From contig DHGW01000049.1 of assembly GCA_002402965.1 (NCBI GenBank), positions 1 to 64,000 on the forward strand: a DNA stretch of 64,000 nt, written 5' to 3'. Below the pieces are notes generated by a model. The model saw only the letters and a program-made list of their open reading frames with translations, had not been told where the DNA came from and did not search any database. The stretch comes from Bacteroidales bacterium UBA4788. GTDB taxonomy: Bacteria > Bacteroidota > Bacteroidia > Bacteroidales > VadinHA17. This document shows, piece after piece, positions 17,172 through 26,427 of the stretch. A program made the translations under genes and the position numbers. Every line of letters starts with the position of its first letter. Within the stretch, counting starts at the first letter, position 1.

Positions 17172-18320
17172 TTAGTTCTCAGGCGTGTAGCTATTCAGAG
17201 ATTCGATAATTCTTCTGGCATTGATGGCATTGTCGGCCACTTCTGAAAGAAGGTGGCTGCGCTGTTTTATTTGCTCATCCGTAAACTTTTGCTTCATGAG
17301 CCTGTCAGTGATGGTGAGCCAGTCCTCCGGCTCAAGGGCGATGTTACAGAGACTCCCGAGGTTCGTTCCGGCGACAACTGCCGGTGATGCAACTACGTGA
17401 CGGCCATTGCATAGCGCATTGATCAGTTTTAGCTTCATCCCGGTGGGCTGTGATGCATTGAGCAGGCATACCTGTGCGTTGGCTATCAGCTCATTCATCT
17501 GGTTCATTGAGGGATTGGAAACCATCTTAACATGCCTGAGTGATGCGGCGACGCCTGACAACTCTGCTGAGGGTCTTTTGCCGGCAATGACTGTTCTGTG
17601 CTTCCATTTTGGTGCCACCTCCTTCAGGATATAAAGGGCTGCGGCGTTATTCTCTGCTGTGGAGAAGTCGCCGTGCATCAGCACATAATCACCAATACCT
17701 TCAATTGCACAGCACCCGTCACCCGGATGGAAAGGTCCGATAAAGACCGCATTGCCGTACCTTGAGCTGAAGTATTCCGTGTCTCCGGGAGAGATGGAAA
17801 GCAGGTAAGAGGCATCGGCAAGCCTGGGCTCATAACGCTCCAGTTTTCTGGCCTCTGAATTGTAATAGTATTTTCTGAAGGGGTTCTTTTCGGTCGAAGC
17901 CAGATTACGGTAGTAGACATGCTCGATATTGTGCGTCCTGACCATGGTTATCCTTCCTGCCAGGGCTGGATCATCAAGATAATGCGTAGTGTGCAGCCCC
18001 TCGAAAATGATTGGGTTATTATCGGTGCTCAGGTTTTTCAGAAGCAGGTTGTTCTTCCTGGAGAGGACGATGAATGGCTCCCTGCGGAAAAGATGAAAGA
18101 GGTTTAGCTCACGCCTGTAATAATGCACCCTGAGACATTCTCGCTCCAAAGTACGCGAACGGCTCCGGCCATAACTGAAGCAGTGAAGGATCACACCGAC
18201 ACCCTGCTTCTTCAGTGCGGAGATCTTATAGAATACATCAATTATGCCGCCATAATCAGGCGGGTATGGAATATTGAAACTTACGAGGTGTACTATCCTG
18301 TTGCCGGGGGTTTTGTCCAT
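17172..18320 (-). CDS. Glycosyltransferase (GT-B fold, family 4-like)
   Basis: A 382-residue probable glycosyltransferase. The N-terminal half shows the donor/acceptor pattern seen in GT4-type enzymes (NIPYPPDYGGIIDVFYKISALKKQG at about 15-38; the PPDYGG loop is typical), and the C-terminal half carries the nucleotide-sugar region (LMHGDFSTAENNAA, then VCLLNASQPTGMKLKLINALCNGRHVVAS). The ATG at 18320 matches the family start. It is divergent from a second glycosyltransferase gene at 18425, so the pair may act in one surface polysaccharide or glycan pathway. Donor and acceptor unknown. Confidence 0.8.
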   Translation of the reverse strand: MDKTPGNRIVHLVSFNIPYPPDYGGIIDVFYKISALKKQGVGVILHCFSYGRSRSRTLERECLRVHYYRRELNLFHLFRREPFIVLSRKNNLLLKNLSTDNNPIIFEGLHTTHYLDDPALAGRITMVRTHNIEHVYYRNLASTEKNPFRKYYYNSEARKLERYEPRLADASYLLSISPGDTEYFSSRYGNAVFIGPFHPGDGCCAIEGIGDYVLMHGDFSTAENNAAALYILKEVAPKWKHRTVIAGKRPSAELSGVAASLRHVKMVSNPSMNQMNELIANAQVCLLNASQPTGMKLKLINALCNGRHVVASPAVVAGTNLGSLCNIALEPEDWLTITDRLMKQKFTDEQIKQRSHLLSEVADNAINARRIIESLNSYTPEN

Positions 18321-18424
18321 GAAGAGTAAAAACAATGTACAAACATAGCTAAAAAAAATTCTTTTGTATCTTTCATCCGTCCTGATAACCTGAAACATTC
18401 AGGAAGTATTCCAGCAAACAGACA

Positions 18425-19558
18425 ATGAAAGCAGTAATTGCCGTGATTAGCGACCTGTCGACCGACATGAGGGTCATGAAACTGGCACTGCTGATGGCTG
18501 AAGAAGGGATTGAGGTTACTGTTCTAGGACGGTCTTCCGTCACTTCCGTTCAGCCGCCTGGTATGCCCGGAGTGAAGGCAATCAGGATCAGGGTGCCCTT
18601 TAGAAAAGGTCCTGCGATGTATCTCCTGTTTAACCTCTTTCTTTTCTTCAGGCTTATCATCAGACGGTTCGATATCTGTGTGGCATCAGACCTTGATACG
18701 CTGGTGCCCTGTTATTTAGTCTCCGGAATGTGCAGAAAAACCCTGGTTTATGACTCTCACGAATATTTCACCGGGCAGTACGGGCTTGAGAAGAGACGCT
18801 GCAAGCACTTTCTCTGGAAAAGTGCGGAACGGATGACGGTACCGCGGGTAAGGTACATGATAACGGTAAGCAACTCCATTGCGGAGCTTTACAGGCACGA
18901 ATACGGGGTTGAACCTGTGGTGGTCAGGAACGTCTCCCCGGATGTCAGTCACCTGCTGCCACATGACAGGAGTGAACTGGGTGTTGCTGAGCGGGAGTTG
19001 CTCGTTGTTTTCCAGGGCTCGGGGATTAATCCAGGAAGAGGAGCGGAAGAACTTCTGGCAGCAATCCCCCTGACTGAAAGGGTAAGGCTGATGGTAATAG
19101 GTTCGGGAGATATCATTGAAAGCATTCGTGTTGCAGCTGCAGAGAGTGAGGCGTCAGAACGGATCATCTTCATCCCGAGGATGCCCTGGGAGGAGATGAT
19201 GCGTTATACGATGTGCTGCGATGCAGGCCTCTCGCTTGACACAGACACATGCATCAACCAGCGTTTCAGTCTTCCCAACAAACTCTTTGATTATATTGCA
19301 GCCGGAATCCCGGCAGTCGTATCACCACTGCCGGAAGTGACAGCGCTCGTTGACAGATACGGCTGCGGAATTGTGCTTGAGGAAGTGTCGCCGAAGGCTA
19401 TAGCACAGCAGTTGCAAAGACTTGCTGACGACCGCCTGCTGCTACTGTCACTTAAGCAGCGGGCTGTGGCTGCCCGGAGGGAACTGAACTGGCAAAATGA
19501 GAAGGTAAGGGAACAAGAGCTGATCAGGAGTGTTATCAAGTCAAACCGAAATAAATGA
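18425..19558 (+). CDS. Glycosyltransferase family 4-like protein
   Basis: A 377-residue GT-B glycosyltransferase. The N-terminal domain begins MKAVIAVISDLSTDMRVMK, similar to sugar transferases that modify surface glycans; the C-terminal domain has the GSGI...GRGAEELLAAIP region, the D-x-GLSLDTD stretch and the SLPNKLFDYIAAGIPAVVSPLPE motif that holds the nucleotide sugar. The stop overlaps the start of a small membrane gene by four bases (ATGA), so the two are translationally coupled. A TATCTTTC element at 18367-18374 (one mismatch to TAnnTTTG) may be its promoter. Confidence 0.83.
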   Translation: MKAVIAVISDLSTDMRVMKLALLMAEEGIEVTVLGRSSVTSVQPPGMPGVKAIRIRVPFRKGPAMYLLFNLFLFFRLIIRRFDICVASDLDTLVPCYLVSGMCRKTLVYDSHEYFTGQYGLEKRRCKHFLWKSAERMTVPRVRYMITVSNSIAELYRHEYGVEPVVVRNVSPDVSHLLPHDRSELGVAERELLVVFQGSGINPGRGAEELLAAIPLTERVRLMVIGSGDIIESIRVAAAESEASERIIFIPRMPWEEMMRYTMCCDAGLSLDTDTCINQRFSLPNKLFDYIAAGIPAVVSPLPEVTALVDRYGCGIVLEEVSPKAIAQQLQRLADDRLLLLSLKQRAVAARRELNWQNEKVREQELIRSVIKSNRNK

Positions 19559-19788
19559 ACAAAGCATTTTTAAAGAAGTATTTGCCTGAAATTATCGGAA
19601 CGCTGCTGGGTGCAGTGGGAGGGTACATCTACTGGAAATTTGTTGGTTGCGTCTCGGGTACATGCACTATAAAGTCGAACTGGTACCTGATGGTGCCATG
19701 GGCAGCTGTGCTCGGTTTTCTTGCAGGCTCGGTGGCAGGGGATATAATAAGGAAGAGGAAGAAGCCTGCCGGGTCCGGCGAAAACTGA
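19555..19788 (+). CDS. Small DUF6132-like membrane protein
   Basis: A 77-residue protein with two hydrophobic segments (about 10-30 and 44-63) and the conserved core GGYIYWKFVGCVSGTCTI-SN, as in the DUF6132 family common in Bacteroidota. The two cysteines of GCVSGTC are the family hallmark. Function unknown; likely in the inner membrane with a basic C-terminal tail (RKRKK) on the cytosolic side. Its ATG overlaps the stop of the glycosyltransferase gene. Confidence 0.8.
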   Translation: MNKAFLKKYLPEIIGTLLGAVGGYIYWKFVGCVSGTCTIKSNWYLMVPWAAVLGFLAGSVAGDIIRKRKKPAGSGEN

Positions 19789-19914
19789 TTCCTGCCTTTT
19801 ACAGGCCTGGGACTATGCTTTTACAACACAAATAGTGTTGACGGTTACCGGTAAAAAGGAACCGGGGAAGTTTGTATATTGCATACATAATACCATATAA
19901 ACTAACCCGTACCC

Positions 19915-21378
19915 ATGAAAACCAATCGCAGGAATTTCCTTCGTACTGCAGCAGTAGCCGGGGCCGGCACTATTACTGCAGCCTCTGTGGCCTCATGCTC
20001 CCGCCGTGATAAGCCGACTGAAGCCATGCCTTTTGTCAGTGAGGCAGTCAGGGCCAGACATACCCAGAGTTTCAACATGTCAGGTTACGCAGCACCGCCA
20101 CTGGAGAAAGTGCGCACAGCTTTTATCGGACTCGGTATGAGGGGTCCTGGTGCCGTGGAGCGTATGGCCCACATCGAGGGTGTGGAGATAGGCGCACTGT
20201 GCGACAAGTATCCCGACAGGGTGGAAAAGGTTCAGGCGATTCTTGCCAAGTTCGGTCTCCCGCGGGCAAAGAGTTTCAGTGGAAGTGAGGAGGCATGGAA
20301 GGGAGTCTGCGATGACCCTGACATTGACCTGGTGTACATCTGCACACCGTGGGAGTGGCATACACCCATGGCGGTCTATGCCATGGAGGCTGGCAAGCAT
20401 GTGGCGGTGGAAGTGCCGGCAGCAAAGACGGTTGATGAATGCTGGCAGCTGGTGGAGGTGTCAGAACGCACGAAGCGGCACTGCATGCAGTTGGAGAACT
20501 GTTGTTATGATTTCTTCGAACTGCTGACCCTGAATATGGCCCGGCAGGGGCTCTTCGGTGACATCGTCCACGGAGAAGGGGCATATATTCATGACCTGCG
20601 CTGGGACTTCACCTATGACAAGAACGGCTATGCCGATATGTGGAGACTGAAAGAGAATGTGCGCAACGGGAATCTCTATCCGACCCACGGTCTGGGACCG
20701 GTATGCCAGGTAATGAATATCAACAGGGGCGACAGGATGGAATACCTTACATCGCTCTCCACAAACGACTTCGCCATGGGTCCGGATCTTGAGCAGTTAG
20801 CCAGGGAGGACCCGTTTTATACTCCTTTTGCAGGAAAGACATACCGTGGAAACATGAACACTACGCTCATCAAGACAAATCTCGGCAGGAGTATCATGAT
20901 TCAGCATGACGTCTCCAGTCCGAGACCCTATTCGAGGATTCATCTGATAAGCGGCACCAAGGGATGCGCCAGGAAGTGGCCCTCGCCTGCCAGGATAGCC
21001 CTTGGCCACTCATGGCTGCCGGCAGAGAAAATGGCAGAGATTGAGGCACTGCACACACCGGAGATCGTAAAGAGGGTGGGAGAGATGGCAAAGGCTATCG
21101 GTGGTCATGGCGGTATGGATTTCATAATGGACTGGAGGCTGACCGATTGCCTGCGGAACGGCCTTCCGCTCGACCAGGATGTCTATGATGCCGCCCTCTG
21201 GAGCGTTATAACCCCGCTCAGCGAATGGTCCGTCGCCAACAGGTCAGCTTCGATCGATGTGCCCGACTTTACCTGCGGAGCATGGAAGGCTAATGCCCCC
21301 TTCGATCCGAATCTCCCGGCAGGAGGAAACACAAGGGTTCTTAAGCCGCAGGGAAGTGAATCCCAGCTTGAGGTTTAA
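19915..21378 (+). CDS. GH109-like NAD-dependent glycosidase (Gfo/Idh/MocA fold), Tat-exported
   Basis: Family GH109 enzymes split alpha-N-acetylgalactosamine bonds by an NAD-assisted oxidation-elimination mechanism in which NAD is regenerated. The 487-residue protein has a twin-arginine signal (NRRNFLRTAAVAG, residues 4-16) with a cysteine at 28, an NAD-binding Rossmann motif (GLGMRG at 72-77), CTPWEWHTP near 143, AVEVPAA near 164, LENCCYDFFELLTLNMARQG, and the YPTHGLGPVCQ stretch typical of GH109. These features distinguish it from ordinary Gfo/Idh/MocA dehydrogenases. A TATATTGC element at 19875-19882 resembles a promoter. It is not in an operon with other carbohydrate genes, so the true substrate is not fixed. 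Confidence 0.85.
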   Translation: MKTNRRNFLRTAAVAGAGTITAASVASCSRRDKPTEAMPFVSEAVRARHTQSFNMSGYAAPPLEKVRTAFIGLGMRGPGAVERMAHIEGVEIGALCDKYPDRVEKVQAILAKFGLPRAKSFSGSEEAWKGVCDDPDIDLVYICTPWEWHTPMAVYAMEAGKHVAVEVPAAKTVDECWQLVEVSERTKRHCMQLENCCYDFFELLTLNMARQGLFGDIVHGEGAYIHDLRWDFTYDKNGYADMWRLKENVRNGNLYPTHGLGPVCQVMNINRGDRMEYLTSLSTNDFAMGPDLEQLAREDPFYTPFAGKTYRGNMNTTLIKTNLGRSIMIQHDVSSPRPYSRIHLISGTKGCARKWPSPARIALGHSWLPAEKMAEIEALHTPEIVKRVGEMAKAIGGHGGMDFIMDWRLTDCLRNGLPLDQDVYDAALWSVITPLSEWSVANRSASIDVPDFTCGAWKANAPFDPNLPAGGNTRVLKPQGSESQLEV

Positions 21379-21433
21379 ATCCACCTTTGCGGCAGATAAA
21401 CTGATTTAAAGAATATTCAGGTAATATATTTTT

Positions 21434-21441
21434 TACATTTG
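21434..21441 (+). promoter_or_regulatory. Bacteroidota -7 promoter element upstream of the Hyf-like operon
   Basis: TACATTTG is an exact TAnnTTTG match, 20 bases before the first ATG of the six-gene Hyf-like operon. No TTTG at the -33 position was found. Confidence 0.5.
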
Positions 21442-21461
21442 CGGGCAAATTCCCGCTTCAG

Positions 21462-23456
21462 ATGTTCAGCACCGTTACTTTTTTGATCATTTTGCTTTTA
21501 ACGTTGCTGGTCTTCGCGATTCCTAAACCGCTGAAGTACCACTACACGCTGGGGTTGCTGGTTGCAGGAACGGCACTGACCACCGCCTGGAGCATCAGTG
21601 TGCTGACAGGGACGGAAATATTAAAGGAGATTCCCCTGTTCACGCCCGCTGCCGGCAGCCGTTTTGTTCTGGTAATCGATCCCCTGTCTGCATTCTTCAT
21701 TCTTGTAATCAATATTACAGTACTTATCGGGTTCCTCTATGCCAGAGGCTATCTCGCACCATATGGACAGAGGATGAATGCCCTCCGCTTTTCGATACAT
21801 TACTTCTCATACCTGTGGCTCTGGCTGTCGATGCTGATGGTGGTAATGATACGCGACGGCCTTCCGTTCCTGATTGTATGGGAGATAATGGCCCTCTCAT
21901 CCTTCTTCCTGGTAATCTTTGACGCGGAGGAGAGGAGTATCATGAAGACCGGCATAAGCTACCTGATCCAGATGCACGTCGGGATGTTCTTCATCCTGGT
22001 GGCCTTCCTGCTGCTTCAGAATGAGACCGGAAAGATGAGCTTCGATGCTCTGGGAGAATACTTCTCCGTGCATCGCAACCTGCCGCTCTTTCTTCTTTTC
22101 TTTGCCGGGTTTGCCATCAAGGCCGGTTTTATTCCGCTCCACACATGGCTTCCGGAGGCGCATCCCGCTGCCCCGTCACATGTCTCAGGGGTGATGTCGG
22201 GAGTGATGATCAAGATGGGAATTTACGGTATTTTACGGGTACTGATTCCGATGCAGTCTGACCTGCTGGAGACCGGTGTCATCATCCTTGTTGTCTCGTT
22301 AATCTCAGGTATTATGGGAGTGATGATGGCTATAGTGCAGCATGACCTGAAGAGGCTGCTGGCCTATCACAGCATAGAAAACATTGGCATCATCGGCATC
22401 GGGTTAGGCCTGGGGGTGATAGGACAGGCCCTCGGTAATCCGGCGCTTGCCCTGCTGGGATTCTCAGGTGGAATCCTGCATATTCTGAATCACTCCCTCT
22501 TCAAGTCACTGCTCTTTTTCAATGCCGGATCTGTGTATCATGCCACCCACACCCGCAATATGGAGCAGTTGGGAGGAGTGATGAAGAGGATGCCGTGGAC
22601 TGCCATGCTGTTCCTGACAGGTTCACTGGCCATATGCGGTCTGCCTCCCTTTAACGGCTTTATCTCGGAATACCTGATATATATGGGGATGTTTAACAGC
22701 CTCTCCGGAGCGACACTCTTTCACTCCATAATGATAGTGGGATCTGTTGCATCGTTGTCACTCATAGGAGGACTTGCCATCTTCTGCTTTACCAAGGCCT
22801 TCGGGGTGGTCTTTCTCGGCGAGCCGCGGTCTGAGGCTGCAAGACATGCCGGCGAGGTCAGTGGCTCCATGATCATCCCACAGCTCTTTACCGTGGCTCT
22901 GATACTGCTCATCGGGTTGGGCTCGCCATTGGTGGTGAAGCCGGTTTTTAACATCGTTACCCGGGCCTGGAACCTGGGCGGCCAGCCAATGATCACCGGA
23001 GCCTTTACCTCCAACCTGTCACAGATAAGCATTGCCGGAGGAGTTTTTGTCGTCACCCTTGCAGTACTGCTGCTATACCGCAGGTACCACCTCAGCCGCA
23101 GGAACGTTACGGCCGGTCCTACATGGGGGTGCGGCTACACTGCTGTTACTGCCAAACAACAGTATACGGCCACCTCGTTCGCCTATAACTACAACCACCT
23201 GGCCAAACCGGTGCTGCAAACACGGAAGGAAATTGACGAGATAGGGGAGAGCGAGATTTTTCCGCGGAGGAGGAAATTCGTTTCGCACAGCGATGACCTC
23301 TTCAGGAAGTATCTGATAGACAGGCCTGTGGATTTGGTCGCCGGGTTGCTCAAGAGAATCGCTGTGATGCAGACCGGGCAGATAAGGCATTATATTCTCT
23401 ATGCATTTGTATTCATGCTGCTGGTACTGCTGCTGGCAATGTTCAATATACTGTGA
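21462..23456 (+). CDS. hyfB: HyfB-like antiporter subunit of a complex I/hydrogenase-4-like complex
   Basis: A 664-residue multi-pass inner-membrane protein of the Mrp/NuoL family, expected to translocate protons or sodium. Hydrophobic segments run almost end to end. The conserved membrane charges are present: E141 in the TM5 helix (IVWEIMALSS), K220 (FAIKAGFIPLHTWLPEAHPAAPSHVSG) and K251 (VMIKMGIYG). The C-terminal extension with long basic stretches (KEIDEIGESEIFPRRRKFVSHS) ends in a final helix, as in HyfB. It is the first gene of an operon hyfB-C-E-F-large subunit-small subunit; its stop overlaps or abuts the next start. Confidence 0.92.
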   Translation: MFSTVTFLIILLLTLLVFAIPKPLKYHYTLGLLVAGTALTTAWSISVLTGTEILKEIPLFTPAAGSRFVLVIDPLSAFFILVINITVLIGFLYARGYLAPYGQRMNALRFSIHYFSYLWLWLSMLMVVMIRDGLPFLIVWEIMALSSFFLVIFDAEERSIMKTGISYLIQMHVGMFFILVAFLLLQNETGKMSFDALGEYFSVHRNLPLFLLFFAGFAIKAGFIPLHTWLPEAHPAAPSHVSGVMSGVMIKMGIYGILRVLIPMQSDLLETGVIILVVSLISGIMGVMMAIVQHDLKRLLAYHSIENIGIIGIGLGLGVIGQALGNPALALLGFSGGILHILNHSLFKSLLFFNAGSVYHATHTRNMEQLGGVMKRMPWTAMLFLTGSLAICGLPPFNGFISEYLIYMGMFNSLSGATLFHSIMIVGSVASLSLIGGLAIFCFTKAFGVVFLGEPRSEAARHAGEVSGSMIIPQLFTVALILLIGLGSPLVVKPVFNIVTRAWNLGGQPMITGAFTSNLSQISIAGGVFVVTLAVLLLYRRYHLSRRNVTAGPTWGCGYTAVTAKQQYTATSFAYNYNHLAKPVLQTRKEIDEIGESEIFPRRRKFVSHSDDLFRKYLIDRPVDLVAGLLKRIAVMQTGQIRHYILYAFVFMLLVLLLAMFNIL

Positions 23457-23458
23457 CT

Positions 23459-24370
23459 ATGGCAGGATTTATACTGATAGTGGTTGCAGCATTCTTCTTC
23501 CCGGGGATCATCCTCAGGACGAAGAGCCTCGCTTCGGGGCGGAAGGGGCCGGGCATATTCCAGCCGCTGAAGGATATAGTCGTGCTCTTCAGAAAGGGAA
23601 GCGTCTTCAGCAATACCACCGGGATTATATTCCGCATAGCGCCTTCAGTAACGCTGGCAACAGTGTCAGGCGCCATGCTGCTGCTTCCCTTCGCAGAACA
23701 GAAGGCGGTGATCTCCTTCGAGGGCGACTTTATCTTTTTCGCATACCTGCTGGCTCTTGGGAAGTTCTTTACAATCATTGCCGCGCTGGATACGGGCAGC
23801 AGCTTTGAAGGTATGGGCGCAAGCCGTGAGGCTCTCTTCTCTATGCTCGTTGAACCGGCATTCTTTGTGCTGCTGGCAACCTTCGCCATGTTCACGGGGT
23901 ATACGTCATTCTCCGTGATTTTCAACCACTTTTATGTCACTGGAAATGATTACGTATTGATTTATAGTATTATAGGTGCGTATCTTTTTGTGCAGATCGC
24001 CATGGTTGAAAACAGCCGGCTCCCGGTTGATGACCCGAAGACACACCTGGAGCTGACAATGATCCATGAGGTAATGATACTTGACTACAGCGGTTTCGAC
24101 AAGGCTCTCATACACATTGGGACATACCTGAAATTTGCCATTTACGGATCTCTGATCTATAACCTGGTAGTACCGGCGGGGTGGAATATCATGTTGCAGA
24201 TCGGGCTTTTCGTGGCCGTTCAGGGTTTATTTGCCGTAGTGATTGGTTTTACGGAATCGTTCAGGGCAAGGAACAAGATGAACAAGAACCCGAAATTCAT
24301 TTTAACCCTGTCGGCGATTGCACTCATAGCATTTATAGTGATACTGATACTGACTGATAAACTTGCCTGA
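23459..24370 (+). CDS. hyfC: HyfC-like (NuoH-type) membrane subunit
   Basis: Links the membrane arm with the peripheral arm in complex I-like enzymes. The 303-residue protein keeps NuoH/HycD/HyfC motifs: GPGIFQPLKDIV near 30, DTGSSFEGMGASREA near 110 and ENSRLPVDDPKTHLELTMIHE near 180, the last carrying the conserved acidic residues at the interface. About eight hydrophobic helices. The ATG at 23459 is two bases after the hyfB stop; a GTG at 23453 overlapping that stop (GTGA) is an alternative start. Confidence 0.9.
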   Translation: MAGFILIVVAAFFFPGIILRTKSLASGRKGPGIFQPLKDIVVLFRKGSVFSNTTGIIFRIAPSVTLATVSGAMLLLPFAEQKAVISFEGDFIFFAYLLALGKFFTIIAALDTGSSFEGMGASREALFSMLVEPAFFVLLATFAMFTGYTSFSVIFNHFYVTGNDYVLIYSIIGAYLFVQIAMVENSRLPVDDPKTHLELTMIHEVMILDYSGFDKALIHIGTYLKFAIYGSLIYNLVVPAGWNIMLQIGLFVAVQGLFAVVIGFTESFRARNKMNKNPKFILTLSAIALIAFIVILILTDKLA

Positions 24371-24377
24371 AAGCATT

Positions 24378-24992
24378 ATGGTAAACTATCTCATAGTACT
24401 GTTTGCAATCACACTGATGTACTTCGCTTCGGCAGAGAGGCTGACAACCTATGTCAGGCTCGTGGCGCTCCAGGGTCTTCTGCTCTGTGGCATTGCTGTG
24501 TTTGAGCTGAAGGAGGTCAACCTGGCGAATCTGCTCTTCATCGTGGCAGAGACACTGCTCTTCAAAGCAGTGGTGCTGCCTTACCTTCTCAGCCGGATAA
24601 TAAGAAAGTCGGGAGTGACGAAGGTGCACCGCCAGGCTGTCCCGGGCTTCTACCTTCTGCTGTTTTCAATTGCCGGGTTGGTTGTAAGCGTAATCCTTGC
24701 AACGATCCTGGTAAATCCATTCATCAACCCGATTTACCTGGCGATTGCTCTTTTCACACTATTCACCGGGCTTTTGCTGATTGTCACTCATAAGCTGATC
24801 ATTTCCCATTTGATCGGTTTCCTGGTTGTGGAAAACGCTGTATTTCTCTTTTCACTGGCGATAGGTAATGAGATGCCGATGCTCATCAACGTCGGCATCT
24901 TACTTGACCTTTTCGTGGGTGTTCTGATACTTGGTTTTTTCGGGTTAAGGCTCAAACCCCACACGAATGAGCTTACGATGTTAAAAGATTAG
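24378..24992 (+). CDS. hyfE: HyfE-like membrane subunit
   Basis: A 204-residue membrane protein with six or so hydrophobic segments, related to HyfE and to the NuoK-like part of hydrogenase-4 complexes. Conserved features include the charged helix LFIVAETLLFKAVVLPYLL (about residues 51-69) and VENAVFLFSLAIGNEMP (about 151-167), where the glutamates lie in membrane helices as in NuoK. It sits between hyfC and hyfF, eight bases after the hyfC stop and two bases before hyfF. The start at 24378 is the first ATG; a TTG at 24363 is less likely. Confidence 0.85.
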   Translation: MVNYLIVLFAITLMYFASAERLTTYVRLVALQGLLLCGIAVFELKEVNLANLLFIVAETLLFKAVVLPYLLSRIIRKSGVTKVHRQAVPGFYLLLFSIAGLVVSVILATILVNPFINPIYLAIALFTLFTGLLLIVTHKLIISHLIGFLVVENAVFLFSLAIGNEMPMLINVGILLDLFVGVLILGFFGLRLKPHTNELTMLKD

Positions 24993-24994
24993 CG

Positions 24995-26422
24995 ATGATG
25001 TTGTTGCTTTTCTTCATACTATCAATAGCGCTGAGTGGCGCGACGCTCCTTTCCCGTGACAGGACCGTCACGAAGGCTATTGCACTGGCCTTTGCAGCGA
25101 TGCTCATCGCTGTCACGGTGCATGCCTGGATTAACACCGGCAAAACTGAACTGATATATTTTACTTATGACAGCACGGCTGTACTGCTTCTTTCGGTGCT
25201 GGCGCTGCTAACGATGCCCACAGTTTACCACGGGTTCATCTATACGCGTGACGATGCGGTAAAAAAATATAATATCTACCACTCCGGGCTGATCGCGCTT
25301 ATGACCTTCATGGCAGGAGCCTACCTGGCAAATACAATGACGGTCCTATGGATATTTGTGGAGGCCACCACCCTGGCGGTTGCTGTGCTCATCTATCATG
25401 ACCGGACAGAGATGTCCCTGGAAGCTACATGGAAGTACGTATTCATCTGTTCCACAGGTATTGCACTTGCCTATCTGGGCATACTCTTCCTCGGGTTCAT
25501 CAATGGCAGGGGTGACGCACCCAACCTCTCCTTCTCATCATTCGGCCTTGTGATCAGCAACGCCGACCCGATGTACCTGAGGATAGCCTTCATATTCGTG
25601 CTGGTGGGATTCAGCACAAAGATGGGTCTCTTTCCGATGCATACCGTCACAATAGACGCTCACTCTGTGGCGCCTCCGCCGGTGAGTGCCCTCATCTCAA
25701 CCACCCTCATGAACGTCGGATTCCTGGCCATATACAGGGTTTATACACTCTTCTCATCCACCTCAGTGCTGCCCTTCATGAATCATGTGCTGGTGCTGGC
25801 GGGCCTGCTTTCACTTCTCGTCTCCGCGGGCTACATGCTCAAGGCGAAGCACCTGAAGCGCATGCTTGCCTACTCGAGTCTTGAGAATATGGGCCTGGTG
25901 GCCATAGCCCTCGGCACCGGGAAATATGGATATTATGCGGCGTTACTGCTGATCGTGCTGCATTCACTAGCCAAATCAAGCCTGTTTTACCAGATGGGGC
26001 AGCTTTCGAGGATACTGCACACCTTCAGGCTTGACGAGAGTGGCAGGTACATGAAGCTTTACCCGGCTGGAGCAATGGTCCTGCTGACGGGTATGATCTG
26101 CATCCTGGCCATCCCTCCGTCAGGGATGTTCATATCGGAATTCCTGATTTTCAAGGCTATGGTCAGTAACGGCCAGTGGTTCGTTCTGGCGACAACCATT
26201 ATCCTGCTCTGCTTCGTCATTTACGCAATGAGCACGAGGATAATGCATGTCAATTTCTCCTCCCCGCGAAACGGTACTGAGCTGAAGATGCCCGGCAAAG
26301 TAAGTCCCGCCGAGACTGTCAGCCAGTTCGTTCTGCTTACACTGGTAATCATGATCTGCTTTTACCAGCCGCCATTTCTGGTTACCCTGATCAATAATAG
26401 TATAGCCCTGCTTCCCAGATAG
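24995..26422 (+). CDS. hyfF: HyfF-like antiporter subunit
   Basis: A second Mrp/NuoN-type antiporter subunit (475 residues, about 14 helices). The pumping residues are kept: E123 in the TM5 helix (WIFVEATTLA) and K209 in STKMGLFPMHT; DAHSVAPPPVSALIST is the expected loop. The second lysine of the HyfB pattern is an asparagine here (LMNVGFLAI), which is usual for HyfF. The gene abuts hyfE and lies five bases before the large-subunit gene. Two start ATGs in a row (24995 and 24998) cannot be separated. Confidence 0.9.
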   Translation: MMLLLFFILSIALSGATLLSRDRTVTKAIALAFAAMLIAVTVHAWINTGKTELIYFTYDSTAVLLLSVLALLTMPTVYHGFIYTRDDAVKKYNIYHSGLIALMTFMAGAYLANTMTVLWIFVEATTLAVAVLIYHDRTEMSLEATWKYVFICSTGIALAYLGILFLGFINGRGDAPNLSFSSFGLVISNADPMYLRIAFIFVLVGFSTKMGLFPMHTVTIDAHSVAPPPVSALISTTLMNVGFLAIYRVYTLFSSTSVLPFMNHVLVLAGLLSLLVSAGYMLKAKHLKRMLAYSSLENMGLVAIALGTGKYGYYAALLLIVLHSLAKSSLFYQMGQLSRILHTFRLDESGRYMKLYPAGAMVLLTGMICILAIPPSGMFISEFLIFKAMVSNGQWFVLATTIILLCFVIYAMSTRIMHVNFSSPRNGTELKMPGKVSPAETVSQFVLLTLVIMICFYQPPFLVTLINNSIALLPR

Positions 26423-26427
26423 AAAAG

